From: Silurus meridionalis
Taxonomy: Eukaryota > Chordata > Actinopteri > Siluriformes > Siluridae
Direction: 5' to 3'
NCBI RefSeq assembly: GCF_014805685.1
Contig: NC_060896.1
Location: 4,094,889-4,158,888 of the forward strand
Length of the DNA stretch: 64,000 nt
Shown here: one piece after another, positions 34,716 to 46,800 of the stretch
How positions within the stretch are numbered: the first letter of the stretch is position 1
Layout of the letters: every line of letters starts with the position of its first letter
Notes under the pieces: model-generated
The model's database searches: none
Seen by the model: the letters and a program-made list of their open reading frames with translations, nothing else
Told to the model about the DNA's origin: nothing
Made by a program: the position numbers and the translations under genes

Positions 34716-35017
34716 TTTGACATATTTCTTGTTATGTTTCCATTTTCTTGTGGTCAATTGAAATGAATTGGGTGTATTTCTGTGTTTCAGTGATAGGCCT
34801 TTAGATCCACCACACGTTCCTGACCCTGACCTGAAAATCTTATCACATTCACAGAAGCCTCCCACTCCCGTTTACTTGTACCTTTTGCTAAGAATTTTGC
34901 TCTAGTTACTGAACCAAATATATTACAATTACTCTAGTTACCAACTTTATTTAAACAAATGCCTAGAAATGTGTCTCATTTTTAAGTATTTTAAAGGCTC
35001 ATCCCAGCATAAGGTAA

Positions 35018-35115
35018 ACTTCAGATATCAATAATGTGAGGTTCAGTGTAAACAGGACGTTTATATTTCTGTGACTTTCTGAATCATTTGTGAAATACTG
35101 AAAGTCTGACCTTCA
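35018..35115 (-). repeat. Inverted repeat arm (partner at 33565)
   Basis: Carries GATATCAATAATGTGAGG and TTCAGTGTAAACAGGACGT, the reverse complement of the arm at 33565-33660. Confidence 0.8.
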
Positions 35116-35876
35116 TAATGTGTGTGTGTGTGTGTGTGTGTGTTTTACATTAAATATAACATTTTCTAAAGATATGATCTATTTAACTGTTCTATTTATT
35201 TCAGCAGACTTTAACGAATGTCTCCATCCCTTACATACTTCATTCATTCACTCCACCAATATGTGGGATTGTCAGGATTTTCTACTTTAAAGAGAAATTC
35301 TTGAAACTGTACATTAAAGAATCAAAAGCGCTAGCGTTAGCAGCTAGTCACATCCTGGTTAGCTGCTAACGCTATGAATTCTATCGCGTTCTTATGCATG
35401 CACAAAAGAAATCGTATCACTGCGTTAACTCTCGTTGATTTTTATACCCCTGGCATTGTTGTGTATGTTTTCAAGTTTAATAATAATAATCATTTATTAT
35501 AATACGTTCCTGAGAGAATTTAGATTTTAACTATCTTCCGCATGTAAAAAAGAATCGCATTTTGTACACGTTACCAAAAGCCCTGTGCAACCTTGTAAAT
35601 TTAACCATTAATATACAAATGTATACAGAATATGCAGTATACTGGAATCCAAGATTCTGAGTGAACGACTTTTCCTACCTTAGTTCACTCGTTTATACAC
35701 ACAATGCACTCATTTCAGACATGCAACTAATATACTATAGCCACGTTCCTGTACTGCAAAATGAGACAAAAGACATCTTTTTTTTAGACAATCTTTTTTT
35801 ATAGCGTTTTCCTGTGTGGGGTCAGTTTGAGTACACAGACAGGGAACTCCATGAAAATGCTCTGTACATACTATAT

Positions 35877-35879
<3 letters not shown>

Positions 35880-35938
<59 letters not shown>
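35880..35938. repeat. (TA)n microsatellite
   Basis: Uninterrupted TA run of about 29 units. Confidence 0.95.
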
Positions 35939-35941
<3 letters not shown>

Positions 35942-35964
35942 TATTCATGTCAATGTGTATTTGA

Positions 35965-36110
35965 TGTTTTTTTAAATAAATCAATTAAATAAATGTCACA
36001 AACAATAGTGTTTTATCATTTTTATTATGTAATTTTTTTGTATTTAATGTATTTTTATATAATACATCTAATGACAAATCAATATGACCCATTTTTTTGT
36101 TTTCTTTATT
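35965..36110 (+). repeat. Duplicated block (also at 39390-39520)
   Basis: AATAGTGTTTTATCATTTTTATTATG...TAATGACAAATCAATATGACCCATTTTT appears almost unchanged at 39390-39520. Confidence 0.85.
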
Positions 36111-36594
36111 ATGAAAATAATAAAGATATTAACACAAGGTAGTTGTAACGTTTATGACAAAATTGTCGGTGACGGTCTCTCCTCTCTGACGCAGGATATT
36201 TACATCAGTGTCCCAGTTCACTCGCTTATTTTCATATACAGTGAACTGGACTGCCATGAACAGTATAGGGATTAGTGAATAAGTGAACAATTTCGGACAC
36301 AGCTTTATACACTGTTTGATGGTGGCATGAAATAGTGAGTGAGTTATTAGCGACATGTTAAGGAATAATGTGTTATTTTATTGTGTAAATATTATGTTAT
36401 ATATTACTATGACTATAATTTTGATAATAAGATTATTCTAAAACATACACAGGGTTGTTAGGTCTATTCCTAGACACATGCATTGATTTTAATACCATGT
36501 TTCAACTGGTAGATAAAAAAAAAAAAAAGAAATAAGGAATATATTATAAATAATATTACTCTGCTTACAGTCTTATAATGAATTGCAGTACATC

Positions 36595-36900
36595 ATTTAC
36601 AGCATTTGACAAACGCCTGTATCCAGAGTGACTTACACTTGTCTTATTAAACTGTCCAGTTGAGGGTTGAGATTCTTGTTCAAGGGCCCAAGAGTGTATG
36701 TTTATACACGATTGTATAAACAAGGGCCCTGTGTATGTTTTATAATGATCAAAATTATAGCCATTATTTACATTATTCCTGAACATCACATGAGTCAAAT
36801 GTCACTAGTAACTCACACACTATTCCCTAGGATTTTAACTCACAACCTTCTGATCAGATATTCAACGCTTCAACCAATGAGTTATCATTTCCCATGACTC
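36595..36900 (-). mobile_element. tRNA-derived SINE, minus strand
   Basis: Starts with the tail complement TACAGCATTTGACAAACGCCTGTATCCAGAG and ends with the head TTTAACTCACAACCTTCTGATCAG...CAACCAATGAG. About 100 bp of extra sequence lies in the middle (36690-36800). Confidence 0.65.
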
Positions 36901-37381
36901 TATTCAGTCTATTTCCATTTTCATAGCTTGAATCTTGCAGTATACTCCAGCATACGCATGTTAAGGTGAATAATCCTTATCCATTCATAATCCCGATTTA
37001 GCATGTGTGAAGCATCAGCAACAGAATTTTTGTCATTTGCAAACCGTGTTTATCAAGTAATTTAAAACGGAGACAGAATTCAGTACATGGTTGGAGCTGA
37101 ATGCTTAACCGCTTCAGGGATTATTTCTCTTCTCGCTTTCTTTCCTGAGCAAAATGTTTTGTCTCGTAAACATTACATTTCCCAAGATAAGATATGAGAA
37201 TCATGCACAGGCCCACACACATACACACACGAGTCCTTTGAATTTCATTACAGTACCCTTAAAGGAGCATTTCGAAACTGTGTTAGAAAAGCGTCTGTGA
37301 GAAATCTTTTGCAAAGAGGTGCAGGAAATAGCGGTGAAATAGTCCATGCATGAGAGAGCAATGCAAACACAAAGCAAACAT
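36901..37381. other. Intergenic, nothing recognised
   Basis: No exon or repeat identified. Confidence 0.35.

Positions 37382-37435
<54 letters not shown>
37382..37435. repeat. (GA)n microsatellite
   Basis: GA run with one GACA interruption near the left end. Confidence 0.9.
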
Positions 37436-37440
<5 letters not shown>

Positions 37441-37685
37441 GACAAAGAAAACATTTCCTTTTATGAGAGAATTGTTCAGAGGTTTTATTTTTCTGGCAGC
37501 AAACTGTATATTGTGCTTTAAAATTAGAACCAACCAGAGGAAGTAAAAGAATCCTTATGTATTACTTAAGAAAAAAATTTATCGTGTAAACAAATCCCCC
37601 GATTGAAAGCTGCTTTAAATTACTTTCAGAAAGTATCATCTATTTCATTAAGATTTACTCAAAGCATAGGAGTAAATGTATTTGT

Positions 37686-37871
37686 TTAAACTTTCTGGCA
37701 GACATCTTGAGGTGGTCCTTTAGTGTTTCTAGATAATAATAGAAGATATAATAATAGATCCTCCTTCTTCATGATTCCATTTACCTTCTGAGGTACATCA
37801 TACATTTTTGTTTCACCAAAACACTCACACACACACTTTGGCAGCATGATGCTTCCACCACCGTGCTTCAC
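37686..37871 (-). pseudogene. Tc1-like transposase fragment
   Basis: The minus-strand frame begins MKHGGGSIMLPKC and continues VNGIMKKED, matching the 'KHGGGS-MLWGC ... G-M' segment of Tc1-family transposases. Only about 60 codons remain. Confidence 0.65.
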
Positions 37872-38029
37872 TCCTGAGATTAAAAGTCTTTCTAAAATTA
37901 TGTTTTACATTTAGGATGATTTTTTTTGTTCCATTTGCCTCAAGAAGGCTCCTTCAAAAGCCTGGTGATCATCTGCAAGACTTCACTATGGTTTATTTTA
38001 TGGTACTTGGTACTTTGTGGTGGTTTTAT

Positions 38030-39716
38030 GGTACAAATGTACTTAAGTATCCAAAGTACTATGCTTTATTATGGCTATAATGTTCCAATTATAATTTTAA
38101 TAAAATGACACATGACTCTTTACTTAATCATCTGAGTTTATGTGAAAAAAACTCCAAAAACTGACTTTCAGCACAACAATAAAATGATAATGAGTCAGAC
38201 ACTGATTGATATCTATTACAATGATCATGAGCCTAAAACCTTCTTTTCAACGATTTCCAAAAATCGTGCAAATGAGGTCACAAATGTTGTGGCGAGTTCG
38301 AGTCTGGAGTTTCTTCATCATTTAATCCTCTTTAAATTATCTGCTTGCTGCTGAACTGTATGTTTGTGCTAAATATATACCGCCAACCGGCGATGGCGGT
38401 TCTAGCTTCAATGACGTGTAATAACCAATGTCTCCCCATTGTTTAGTTTTAGCTTTAAAAATCTCCTCTCTGATTCAGCTACCGTCACTGGATGAGTAAG
38501 AAATATTCTCAGAGCAGTCCACAAATTTGGAGCTTCATTGTCTGTATGAATATCACCCAAAATGCATTTATTGCACAATTAATTACACGTCATTGTGCAC
38601 AATTTATCAAACTCTCAGAATCAAGAACCATAAAACTCTTTGGCGTATTGTAGCCATAAGATATATACAACATCTATATCCTTATAATACACGTCTTTTA
38701 AATGAGCCTTTAAGCTGGAGATTCTCCTCACTGAACTCAGCTCAGGACCAATTCAGTACAATCACAGAACACCTTTCTGACATCACCTCAGTTAAAGGTA
38801 AACAAATCAGTAAGTGCTGTTTAACTACAATCCAACTTGACTATTCAGGTTGTAATTATTGTGTTTCTACACACTTTATGATAAACTACATAATATAAAT
38901 TATAATGTTATGCAGCTAAAAGACCATGTAAAATGTCACCCCAACCCCGCCTCTCCTTTCTGAGTGATGATTGAGCGAATGATTGAGGGAACTTCTCCAG
39001 GCAGTTGGTGCACACACCGAATCCCGACCAGGTTAATTTTTTTGTTGTGTGGACGCCCCGTTATGCCCCTCAGCAAGATGTCCCCCTGGGCGGTTGCCCA
39101 TGTCGCCTATGTCTAAATCTGCCACTGCAAAGTGTCAATCAAAACCAGTTTGAAATAGAGCGTGTACTCGACCCTGATTGGTGGCTTGCTGTGTGTTTGA
39201 CCAGTTTTTATTCACTCGTAAATAAAAAGAAACTACTGATTTAGTGAAAAGTAGTTAAGTTAAAAGTAAAATATTTGACTTTAAAATGTAGTGAAATTAA
39301 AGTAAACGTCCCCCCAAACAGAAATACTTCAAGTACAGATACGCAAAAAAACCTAAAGTACAGTAACAAATTACATTTCCTATTAATGTATTAAATAAAT
39401 AAATTAAATAAATGTGACAAACAATAGTGTTTTATCATTTTTATTATGTAATTTTTTTGTATTTAGTGTATTTTTATATAATGCATCTAATGACAAATCA
39501 ATATGACCCATTTTTCTTTTTATTTGATTTTATTATGAATAAAAAGAAACGACTGATTTAGTGAAATGTAGTTAAGTTAAAAGTAAGATATTTAACTTTG
39601 AAATGTAGTGAAATTAAAGTAAAAGTTCCCCCAAACGGAAAGTCTTCAAGTACAGATACGCAAAAAAACTAAAGTGCAGTAACAAATTAGATTTCCTCCG
39701 TTACTGTCCACCACTG
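38030..39716 (+). mobile_element. hAT-type repeat copy B with nested insertion and tandem duplication
   Basis: 38030-38350 and 39125-39380 together align with copy A (1895-2606) and end in GTCCACCACTG at 39716. About 740 bp in the middle (38391-39127) is another element ending GCCTATGTCTAAATCTGCCACTG, again hAT-like. The 3' part is duplicated: 39220-39380 and 39537-39696 are nearly identical, separated by the block shared with 35965-36110. Confidence 0.7.
38391..39127 (+). mobile_element. Nested hAT-like insertion
   Basis: Left end near CGATGGCGGTTCTAGC and right end CTAAATCTGCCACTG resemble the CAGTGGCGGAT-type termini of a second hAT family. It interrupts copy B. No target duplication was confirmed and it has no transposase frame. 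Confidence 0.5.
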
Positions 39717-39776
39717 ATAAGATAACACACAAACAATAGTGATATTCACATAAACAGAATCAGGAAGAGTGTGCAC

Positions 39777-40015
39777 TTACAGGACGTTGAAAGTGTTCCG
39801 GATGGCACTGAGGAGTTTCTTGTTGAAAGTCCAGTAAAAGTGTTTAGGATTGGGCTTCGGATTGATACGTCGCTTGCTGAAAGTTCTGACTTGTTCTAGT
39901 GTAATGAGAAAATAAGATAAGTGATAATGATGATGGGAATCGGGTCTTTTCGATCTTCCATCCTTCGCTCTATTACAGCTTCTGGAGAATCCAGTGTCCA
40001 GATTCATTACTCAGT
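39777..40015 (-). other. Unexplained open frame ending at a splice-donor-like site
   Basis: 76 codons on the minus strand ending NKKLLSAIRNTFNVL; the sequence CCTGTAAGT, a good 5' splice site, falls at its end. However 39882-39998 recurs at 41291-41408 with about 80 percent identity, which suggests a repeat. I do not recognise the protein. Confidence 0.25.
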
Positions 40016-40259
40016 ACAATACAATGACTCAGTTTCAACTGAAGCTAAGCTAAGTACAGCTTCTTGAAATTAAAGTAACAAAAGTACATGGGAATAAAAG
40101 TAGAAAAGCATTTCAGAAAATAAACACACATCTACTTTAAGCAAAAAAGAATGAAATCTAGGAACATGGAAAAATCTTAGCTATAGCTAACAAACAGAAG
40201 CTGAAGTGATAGCTACCATGCTAACATCTCAGACTTTCCAGACTAGCTGAATGCTACTC

Positions 40260-40680
40260 GTTATTGTCACTGGTGGACGGTGACAAAGTAAATGTATTTC
40301 GTTACTGTACTTTAATTGCTTTTTTATCTGTACTTTACTGAAGTATTTCCATTTGGGGAAACTTTAACTTCACTACATTTTCACTTTTAGTGAAAAGAGT
40401 AGCTAAAAAGAAGGTTTTGGTTATATAAGAGTAATAGAGTCTTTTCACATAAACTGTTGATTAAGCGAAAGTCTTGTGACAAAAAAGATAACAGGAACAT
40501 TATAGCCATAATAAATCATAGTACTTCAGATACTTAAGTACATTTGAAGGCAAATACTTTTGTACTTTTTTACAAGTTAAGTTTAAAGGGACACTTTTAC
40601 TGGAGTCAAATTTTACAGAGTCACTCTCTACTTTTACTTAAGTACACGGTTTGTGTAGTTCGTCCACCACTGGTTATTGG
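40260..40680 (+). mobile_element. hAT-type MITE with target duplication
   Basis: The 405-bp element 40268-40672 starts CACTGGTGGACGG and ends CGTCCACCACTG, inverted ends with one mismatch. Flanks GTTATTGT (40260-40267) and GTTATTGG (40673-40680) form an 8-bp duplication with one mismatch, as hAT transposases make. Non-coding. Confidence 0.85.
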
Positions 40681-41042
40681 TGTAACAGTAGAAATTGGTA
40701 CCAAGATTTATCTTTTCATGAGATTCTTCAGTTATCATGATCCTCCTGTACATTACTCACAATGCCATGCCACTTTATGCTGATAGAGATATGTCCCTCA
40801 CCTCATTTTTTACACTGAACACATCAAGTTTGTTAAATGTCTGGTGCCAGTCCAAGTCCCTGAGTTTAGCACATTTTGGTATTGACTGAGATGTTTTTCT
40901 TCTTGAAGCAGATTGAGAGCTCAGCAGGTTCTCCCCATCATCCCTAAATCAAACTGCAGCTTTTCAGCAGATCTACCACATTCTCCTCTGCTGCCAGGGT
41001 CAAACCAAACACTTTAAACAGTTTGTGATTTAGAGCTCGGAG

Positions 41043-41043
<1 letters not shown>

Positions 41044-41088
<45 letters not shown>
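41044..41088. repeat. (CA)n microsatellite
   Basis: About 22 CA units. Confidence 0.95.
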
Positions 41089-41090
<2 letters not shown>

Positions 41091-41290
41091 TGGGATTTGA
41101 CACAGGTAGTGGATTAGTGCTGGAACAGAAGTTTCGGAACACAGTAAGACGTGTGAACATCTCTGTGAGAAATCTGATGTGTGTGTGTGTGGCCAAGCAG
41201 AAATTGAAAACTGTCATCACGAGACAAAATTAAATAAACTTAACATAAAGTAAAGGCCAAAAATGCTGGAAATGGAAAATGTTTCACTAG

Positions 41291-41408
41291 ATTTAAGGTT
41301 CTGACTTGTTCCAGTGTAATGAGTAAATTATATAAGAGATTATGATGATGAGTCAGGTCTTCTCAATCCTCCATCCTCTCTCTATTACGACTTCTGGAAA
41401 ATCCAGGC
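41291..41408 (-). repeat. Repeat of 39882-39998
   Basis: GTTCTGACTTGTTC-AGTGTAATGAG and CTTCTGGA-AATCCAG blocks are shared, in the same orientation. Confidence 0.7.
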
Positions 41409-41739
41409 TTCACCTTGATGCTGACAAGTGATGCTCTTTTACTGCTTCCAATAAATAGACTCACGTCTTCTATCTTCTGTGTGTGGATGGGGGTGGCGTT
41501 CCAATCAGTAACGCACGTGTCCCTTGTGTTGTCAGCATACAAAAACCCTGATCTTTCAGCCCCTCACGATGCTTCTGAAACCAGCAACCTGTCCAGACCC
41601 CACACCACCATAAAGTCCTGGCCTTGCCACATCTTGTAATTTTTTGTAAAGATAACTCCTTGGAGTGTGATATCGAGCTCTCCAGCTGAAGATCAAGGTT
41701 TGATTCTCACTCCAGCCTCTTTGCAGTTGCGATTATGGA

Positions 41740-41945
41740 GAGGTAGTAGCTTAGTGGTTAAAGCATTGGATTTTGGTTTGGAGTTTAAGGTTGTGAGTTC
41801 AAATCCCAGCCACAACAAGCTACCACTTCTGGAGCCCCGAGCAAAGCCCTTACCCCATTTACTGCTAGGTTGTATGAATGAGATAAATGTATGTCGCTCT
41901 AGATAAAGATGTCTACCAAATCCTGTAAATTATATTTAGGGCATT
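41740..41945 (+). mobile_element. tRNA-derived SINE with L2-type tail
   Basis: A-box region TTAGTGGTTAAAGCATTGGA, B-box GAGTTCAAATCCCAGCC, tail CGCTCTAGATAAAGATGTCTACCAAAT. Confidence 0.75.
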
Positions 41946-42799
41946 TGGCAGATAATAATATCTGATACGTATTTCAAATATAAAAAAGGATTAGTGTAGT
42001 TTGTATTTGAGAGGGTTGATAAAAATGGCTTTATATTTTGTATCAAAATATAAAAGAATATTAAATATATATGATGACATCATAAAAATGCGGCCTCTGA
42101 TTGGTGCCTACTCAGTATTTCGCCCAGACTTGTTGAGATCAAACATGAAATTGGTCCAAACGTAAGAAGGTGGTGAAGGTAAGAAACCTGAAGGCTGCCA
42201 GCTTTCAAATAGGTGTCCATTGACTGATAAATAAATATTTAATTGGCGAATATTGTACTCACGATTTTGCACACCACTGCATGAATGACTGCTGACACAT
42301 AATATTATTATTATTACATTAATGAGGTAATTAATTAGTAAAAAACGAGTTGTTATGAATGCAGGTGCCATCAGTCGTCTTCTTATGAATGACTTGTTTG
42401 TAATTGACACTGTGTTGCTGATGTAAAGTCACCCTTCCTCACCAAACACCAAGTAACTATATAAGTGTACAATTATGATTCATTCACAAACTCTTCAACA
42501 TGAAACTGTTGGTTACTTTAAAACGAACCTTCATCTGGGAGATCACATTTTATCTGTTAACTGGTTGCATATGTCAAATTTATTGCACGACTTTATTGCC
42601 AAATTCGGTGTACTGGTGAAGAGAGAAACAAAAATACAGTAATTTATAGGTATTTGATATTTGGTTTTAAAATACGTTTAAGTGTCTTTGCCCAACCCTG
42701 ATCTCAGCACTGTCACATGACTCGTTGTAACTGATTAATGATAATCAGAATTTATGTGTATGAGCTCACTGTTATCGGAAGTCTCTCATTCATATTCCC
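41946..42799. other. Intergenic, nothing recognised
   Basis: AT-rich; the minus frame 42108-42410 has no recognisable similarity. Confidence 0.4.
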
Positions 42800-43665
42800 A
42801 GTGATTCTCGTGGTTCAACTTCCTGTGGTTTGTCTTCCTGTGGTTCCTATGGTTTGTTTTTCCAGGGGTCTTATGGCTTTTCTAATCATGGTTCTCATGG
42901 TTTGCATTCTCATGGTTCTCATGGTCCCTCCTCCCTTGGTTCTTATGGTTCATCTTTCCATGGTTCTAATGGTTCATCTTTCCAAGGTTCTCAAGGTTGG
43001 TCTTTCCATAGTTCTCATGGTTAGTCTGTCCATGGTTTGAATAAATGGTTCTCATGATTTGTCTTTCTGGGGTTCTCATGTTTAGTCTTTTCATGGTTCT
43101 AATAGCTCATCTTTCCATGGATTCCATGGTTCAGCTTCATGTGGTTCTCATAGTTTTTTCTGTAGTTCTTATGGTTCCTCTTCCCAAGGTTCTCATGGTT
43201 TTGTTTTCTTGTGGTTCTTATGGTTCCTCCTCCCATAGTTCTCATGGTTGGTCTCTCCGTGGATTCCATGGTTCGGCTTCCCATAGTTCTCATGGTTCAT
43301 CTCTCTATGGTGAGCATGCTTCATCCTTCTGTGGTTTCCATGGTTTGGCTTCACTTGGTTCTCATGTTTTGGCTTCCTGTAGTTCTCATTGTTAGTCTTT
43401 CTGTGTTTCCCATGGTTTCTCTTCTTGTGGTTCTTGTGGTATGTCTTTCCATGGTTCTCATGGTTCCACTTCCTTTGGTTCCCAAGTTTAGTCTTTCTAT
43501 AGTTCTTATGGTTAGTCTTTCCATCTTATGGTTCCTCTTTTTGTTGTTCTTATGGTTCAGCTTTCCATGTCTCATGGTTCCTTTTCAAATGGTTCTCCAG
43601 GTTCATCTTTGAGTGGCTCCCATGGTTCATGTTCCTGTTTATGGTTCCTTTTTTTATATTATTTG
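42800..43665. repeat. 24-bp minisatellite, about 35 units
   Basis: Units of the form GGTTCTCATGGTTCATCTTTCCAT, 24 bp, with point variation. Since 24 is a multiple of three, several frames stay open and read as 8-residue repeats (SHGS.. and VLMV..). These are not genes. Confidence 0.9.
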
Positions 43666-43948
43666 ATAGTTTTCTTTGTATTCGTTATTAGTGTTTGCAT
43701 GGTTTAAACGAATATCTGCACCTGTATATCCGCCTCCTCTCTTATTATGTGACACTGTAGAGATGCTGATTAAATTAATACAGTACAGTACAAACAGTAC
43801 AAAACCCCCATAACCTCCTTCTCAGAGACTTCTCAGTGTCTCCTCCTTCAGACAGCGCGTTTCACACCATGCCAGACTTTCACATCTTCTGCAGAAAATA
43901 TTAGCAGATGGATGATGATGCTGTTCAGTTGTTGTGACAATTTCACTC

Positions 43949-43950
<2 letters not shown>

Positions 43951-44011
<61 letters not shown>
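43951..44011. repeat. (GT)n microsatellite
   Basis: About 30 GT units. Confidence 0.95.
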
Positions 44012-44012
<1 letters not shown>

Positions 44013-44300
44013 CTATTAGCTGTTGTGAACATGTATTTGATGTGCTCAGTATTATCAGAACCATATCAAGAGTAATAATAAAACAAAAAAATTATATAAA
44101 ACAGATTCACAGGGAACAAATCGGTCGCATATAAAATACAATGATTTTAGAGACTTAACATGACGAAGAAAAAAAATCAGCTGACCACTCGTTCATTATT
44201 AAAACTCTAAAAGTGGGGCTTTTACTGCTGATTCATTGTTTTTCAGGTCCTACCAGCTTCATTATACAGCGTTTTCACTTCTCTTCCTTTCATGTCTATA

Positions 44301-44410
44301 GTCTTCCTTTCCTTTCCTTTCCTTTCCTTTCCTTTCCTTTCCTTTCCTTTCCTGTCCTGTCCTGTCCTGTCCTGTCCTGTCCTGTCCTGTACTGTCCTGT
44401 CCTGTCCTCC
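44301..44410. repeat. (CTTTC)n then (CTGTC)n pentanucleotide repeats
   Basis: About ten TTTCC units change abruptly to about eleven TGTCC units, a one-base variant of the same pentamer. Confidence 0.95.
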
Positions 44411-44579
44411 CTCTCGCCCTCTGTCTGCCTGCCTGCCAGCTCTCATTAAAACCAGGATGAATGTGAACATGGTGTGTAATAACAGTTGTCTCCTTAAACA
44501 CTAATAACAGAAAGGACAGAAGGACGAGGCTGTGAGAGACGCCGTGCCTCTGTCTGATCCTGAAACAGTTTAAGAGCTG

Positions 44580-44767
44580 AAGTGTGAAATGCATCACTGT
44601 GGCACTAAACTGGGCACAGACAAGTAGAGAGAAACAGTGAGAGGGAGATAAACAGATAAATGAATGCATCTGAGAGACAGACAGAGAGAATGATTCAAAG
44701 AGAGAATGACACAGATGGACATCCAGAGACATAGAGACAGTGAAGGGCAGATAGGCAAATAACTGAA

Positions 44768-44835
<68 letters not shown>

Positions 44836-45429
44836 GAGACAGATAACTGAATGCATTTAAAAGATAAAGAATAAATCAAAGAGACAGACAGACAGACAGA
44901 CAGACAAATAGTGACTGAGACCATGAGAGGCAGATAGACAGATAACCGAATGCATCTGAGAGACAGAGCGAGTCAGACAAATGGACAAACAGAAAGAGAC
45001 AGACAGAGCAAGAGACAGTAAAAGGCAGACATACAGAAAACTGAAGGTATCTGAGAGACAGACAGGCAGAGAATAAATCAAAGAGAGAGTGAGACAGATG
45101 GACAGACACACAGGCAGAGAGACAGATATCTAAATGTGTCTAAAAGACGGAGAGAGTCAGACAGATGGACAGACAGGCAGAGACATACAGGCAGAAAGAC
45201 AGACAACTGAATGCATCTGAGAGAGACACACAGAGAAAATAAATCAGAGAGAGTAAGACAGATGGGTATACAGACAGAAAGACAGTAAAAGGCAGATAAA
45301 CAGATAACTGAAGGCACCTGACAGACAGACAGGCAGAGAATAAATTAAAGAGAGAATGAGACAGATGGATAGACAGATAGAGAAAAAGAAGATAGTGAGA
45401 GGCTGATAGACAGATAACTAAATGCATCT

Positions 45430-45471
<42 letters not shown>

Positions 45472-45725
45472 TAATAAATCAAAAAGAGAGTGAGACATAC
45501 AAACAGACAGCGACAGAGACATACATAGAGGCAGACACGCAGACAGGTAGATAAAGAGACAGAAACACATAAATGAAATCATATTACAGACAGACAGAGA
45601 ATAAATCAAAGAGAGACTGAGACAGGCGGACAGATAGACAAAGAGACAGACAGACAGTCGGGACAGGCAAGTAGACAGAGACGCAGACAGACAGCGAAAG
45701 GGAGATACATAGACACACAGACAGT
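44580..45725. repeat. Long (GAAA)n / (GACA)n purine-rich repeat tract
   Basis: Contains a pure GAAA run at 44767-44836 and GACA runs at 44883-44906 and 45436-45471 within degenerate GACAGA-rich sequence. Repeating blocks of about 130-180 bp (AGATAACTGAATGCATCTGAGAGACAGA ...) indicate higher-order duplication. Minus-strand Ser/Leu/Cys frames are artefacts. Confidence 0.85.
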
Positions 45726-46339
45726 AACAGTGCTATTGTGATGAATGTGGTTGGTGCCTCCTTGATAGAAATGAAGACATGAGGGTGATTTAAGTGTCTT
45801 TAGTTCCCCCTAGTGGTTACGTGGTGTAATTATACTGGCATAAATTAAATGATGACGCCACAGTTTAGTGAGTTATTAAAACATACTGTAATCTTTTTCA
45901 ATTTCCATTAATATAGATTACTTTCACTATTTAAGTATAAAGTTACAATAAAAACTATAAACTTTGTGTTTTTTTTTTCCGTCTGTTTGTAATAGCAGAC
46001 TAAGAGACTTTTATGGTGAAAGGGGTTTTTATCAAAATATTAAAAAACTTCCGGATCATTCAGTTCAGCTCAATAATAAGTGTCGATTCTTTCGGCTCCC
46101 TCTTGACTCATTGCAATTTCTTTTTTCTTAGACAAGATTTGCAATATTTTAACCAAGTTTTTTTTTTTTATTTGGATAAAAGTATCTGATAATGTTTAAT
46201 TAGGATTTATATTTAAAAAATATTTTTTGATTGTTAAATAAATGTGTACAATAAAATAGTAAAAGAAAATTGCTAAATAAAATTGTACAATTATCTATGA
46301 ATCTGTAATCTTGTAAAACCCAGTCATTAGTGTTACACA
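45726..46339. other. Intergenic, nothing recognised
   Basis: AT-rich; no exon or repeat identified. Confidence 0.4.
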
Positions 46340-46800
46340 AGTCAGGTCACTCTTAGTGCCGGTCCCAGGCCCGGGTAAATGGAGGGTTGTGTTATGAAGG
46401 TCATCCAGTGTAAAACATGTACCAAATTAAATATGAGGATCACGAATCAGAGTTTGATACCGGACCGGTTGAGTCCTGGGTTACCAACGACCCCCATAGG
46501 TATCATTATCCAACAGGGTACCAGTGGAAAGTGGGCTACTGTCCGAAGGAGGAGGAGGAGAGGAGGAAGACATCTACAGAGACAGCAGGGAAAGGACAAG
46601 TGTAGGAGACAAAGTGGACATGTGCAGAGGAGGGACATGGGGTATATCAGTAGAAGAACTCTGAGGATTGAGAAGCAGGGAAGAAAAGAGGAAGACCAAG
46701 AAAGAGGTTTATGGTTGTGGTGAGGGAAGACATGCAGGTAGCTGGTTTAAAAGATGTAGAGGACAAGGGGGGTATGAAGACAGATGGTCCGCTTTGGCGG
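46340..46800 (+). mobile_element. RTE-like LINE with internal deletion
   Basis: The left part (CTTAGTGCCGGTCCCAGGCC... GGTACCAGTGGAAAGTGGGCTACTG) is shared with the SINE body at 14640-14750. From 46615 it jumps to the LINE C-terminal tail (GGACATGTGCAGAGGAGGGACATGG), the same sequence as 13430. Endonuclease and RT are missing. Frames with VQRRDMGYISRRTLR are broken. Confidence 0.75.

Noticed and set aside
42738..43612. Val/Met/Leu or Ser/His/Gly repeat proteins
   Set aside because: All frames derive from the 24-bp minisatellite.
44262..45609. Series of Cys/Leu/Ser-rich minus-strand frames
   Set aside because: Translation of GACA and GAAA repeats.
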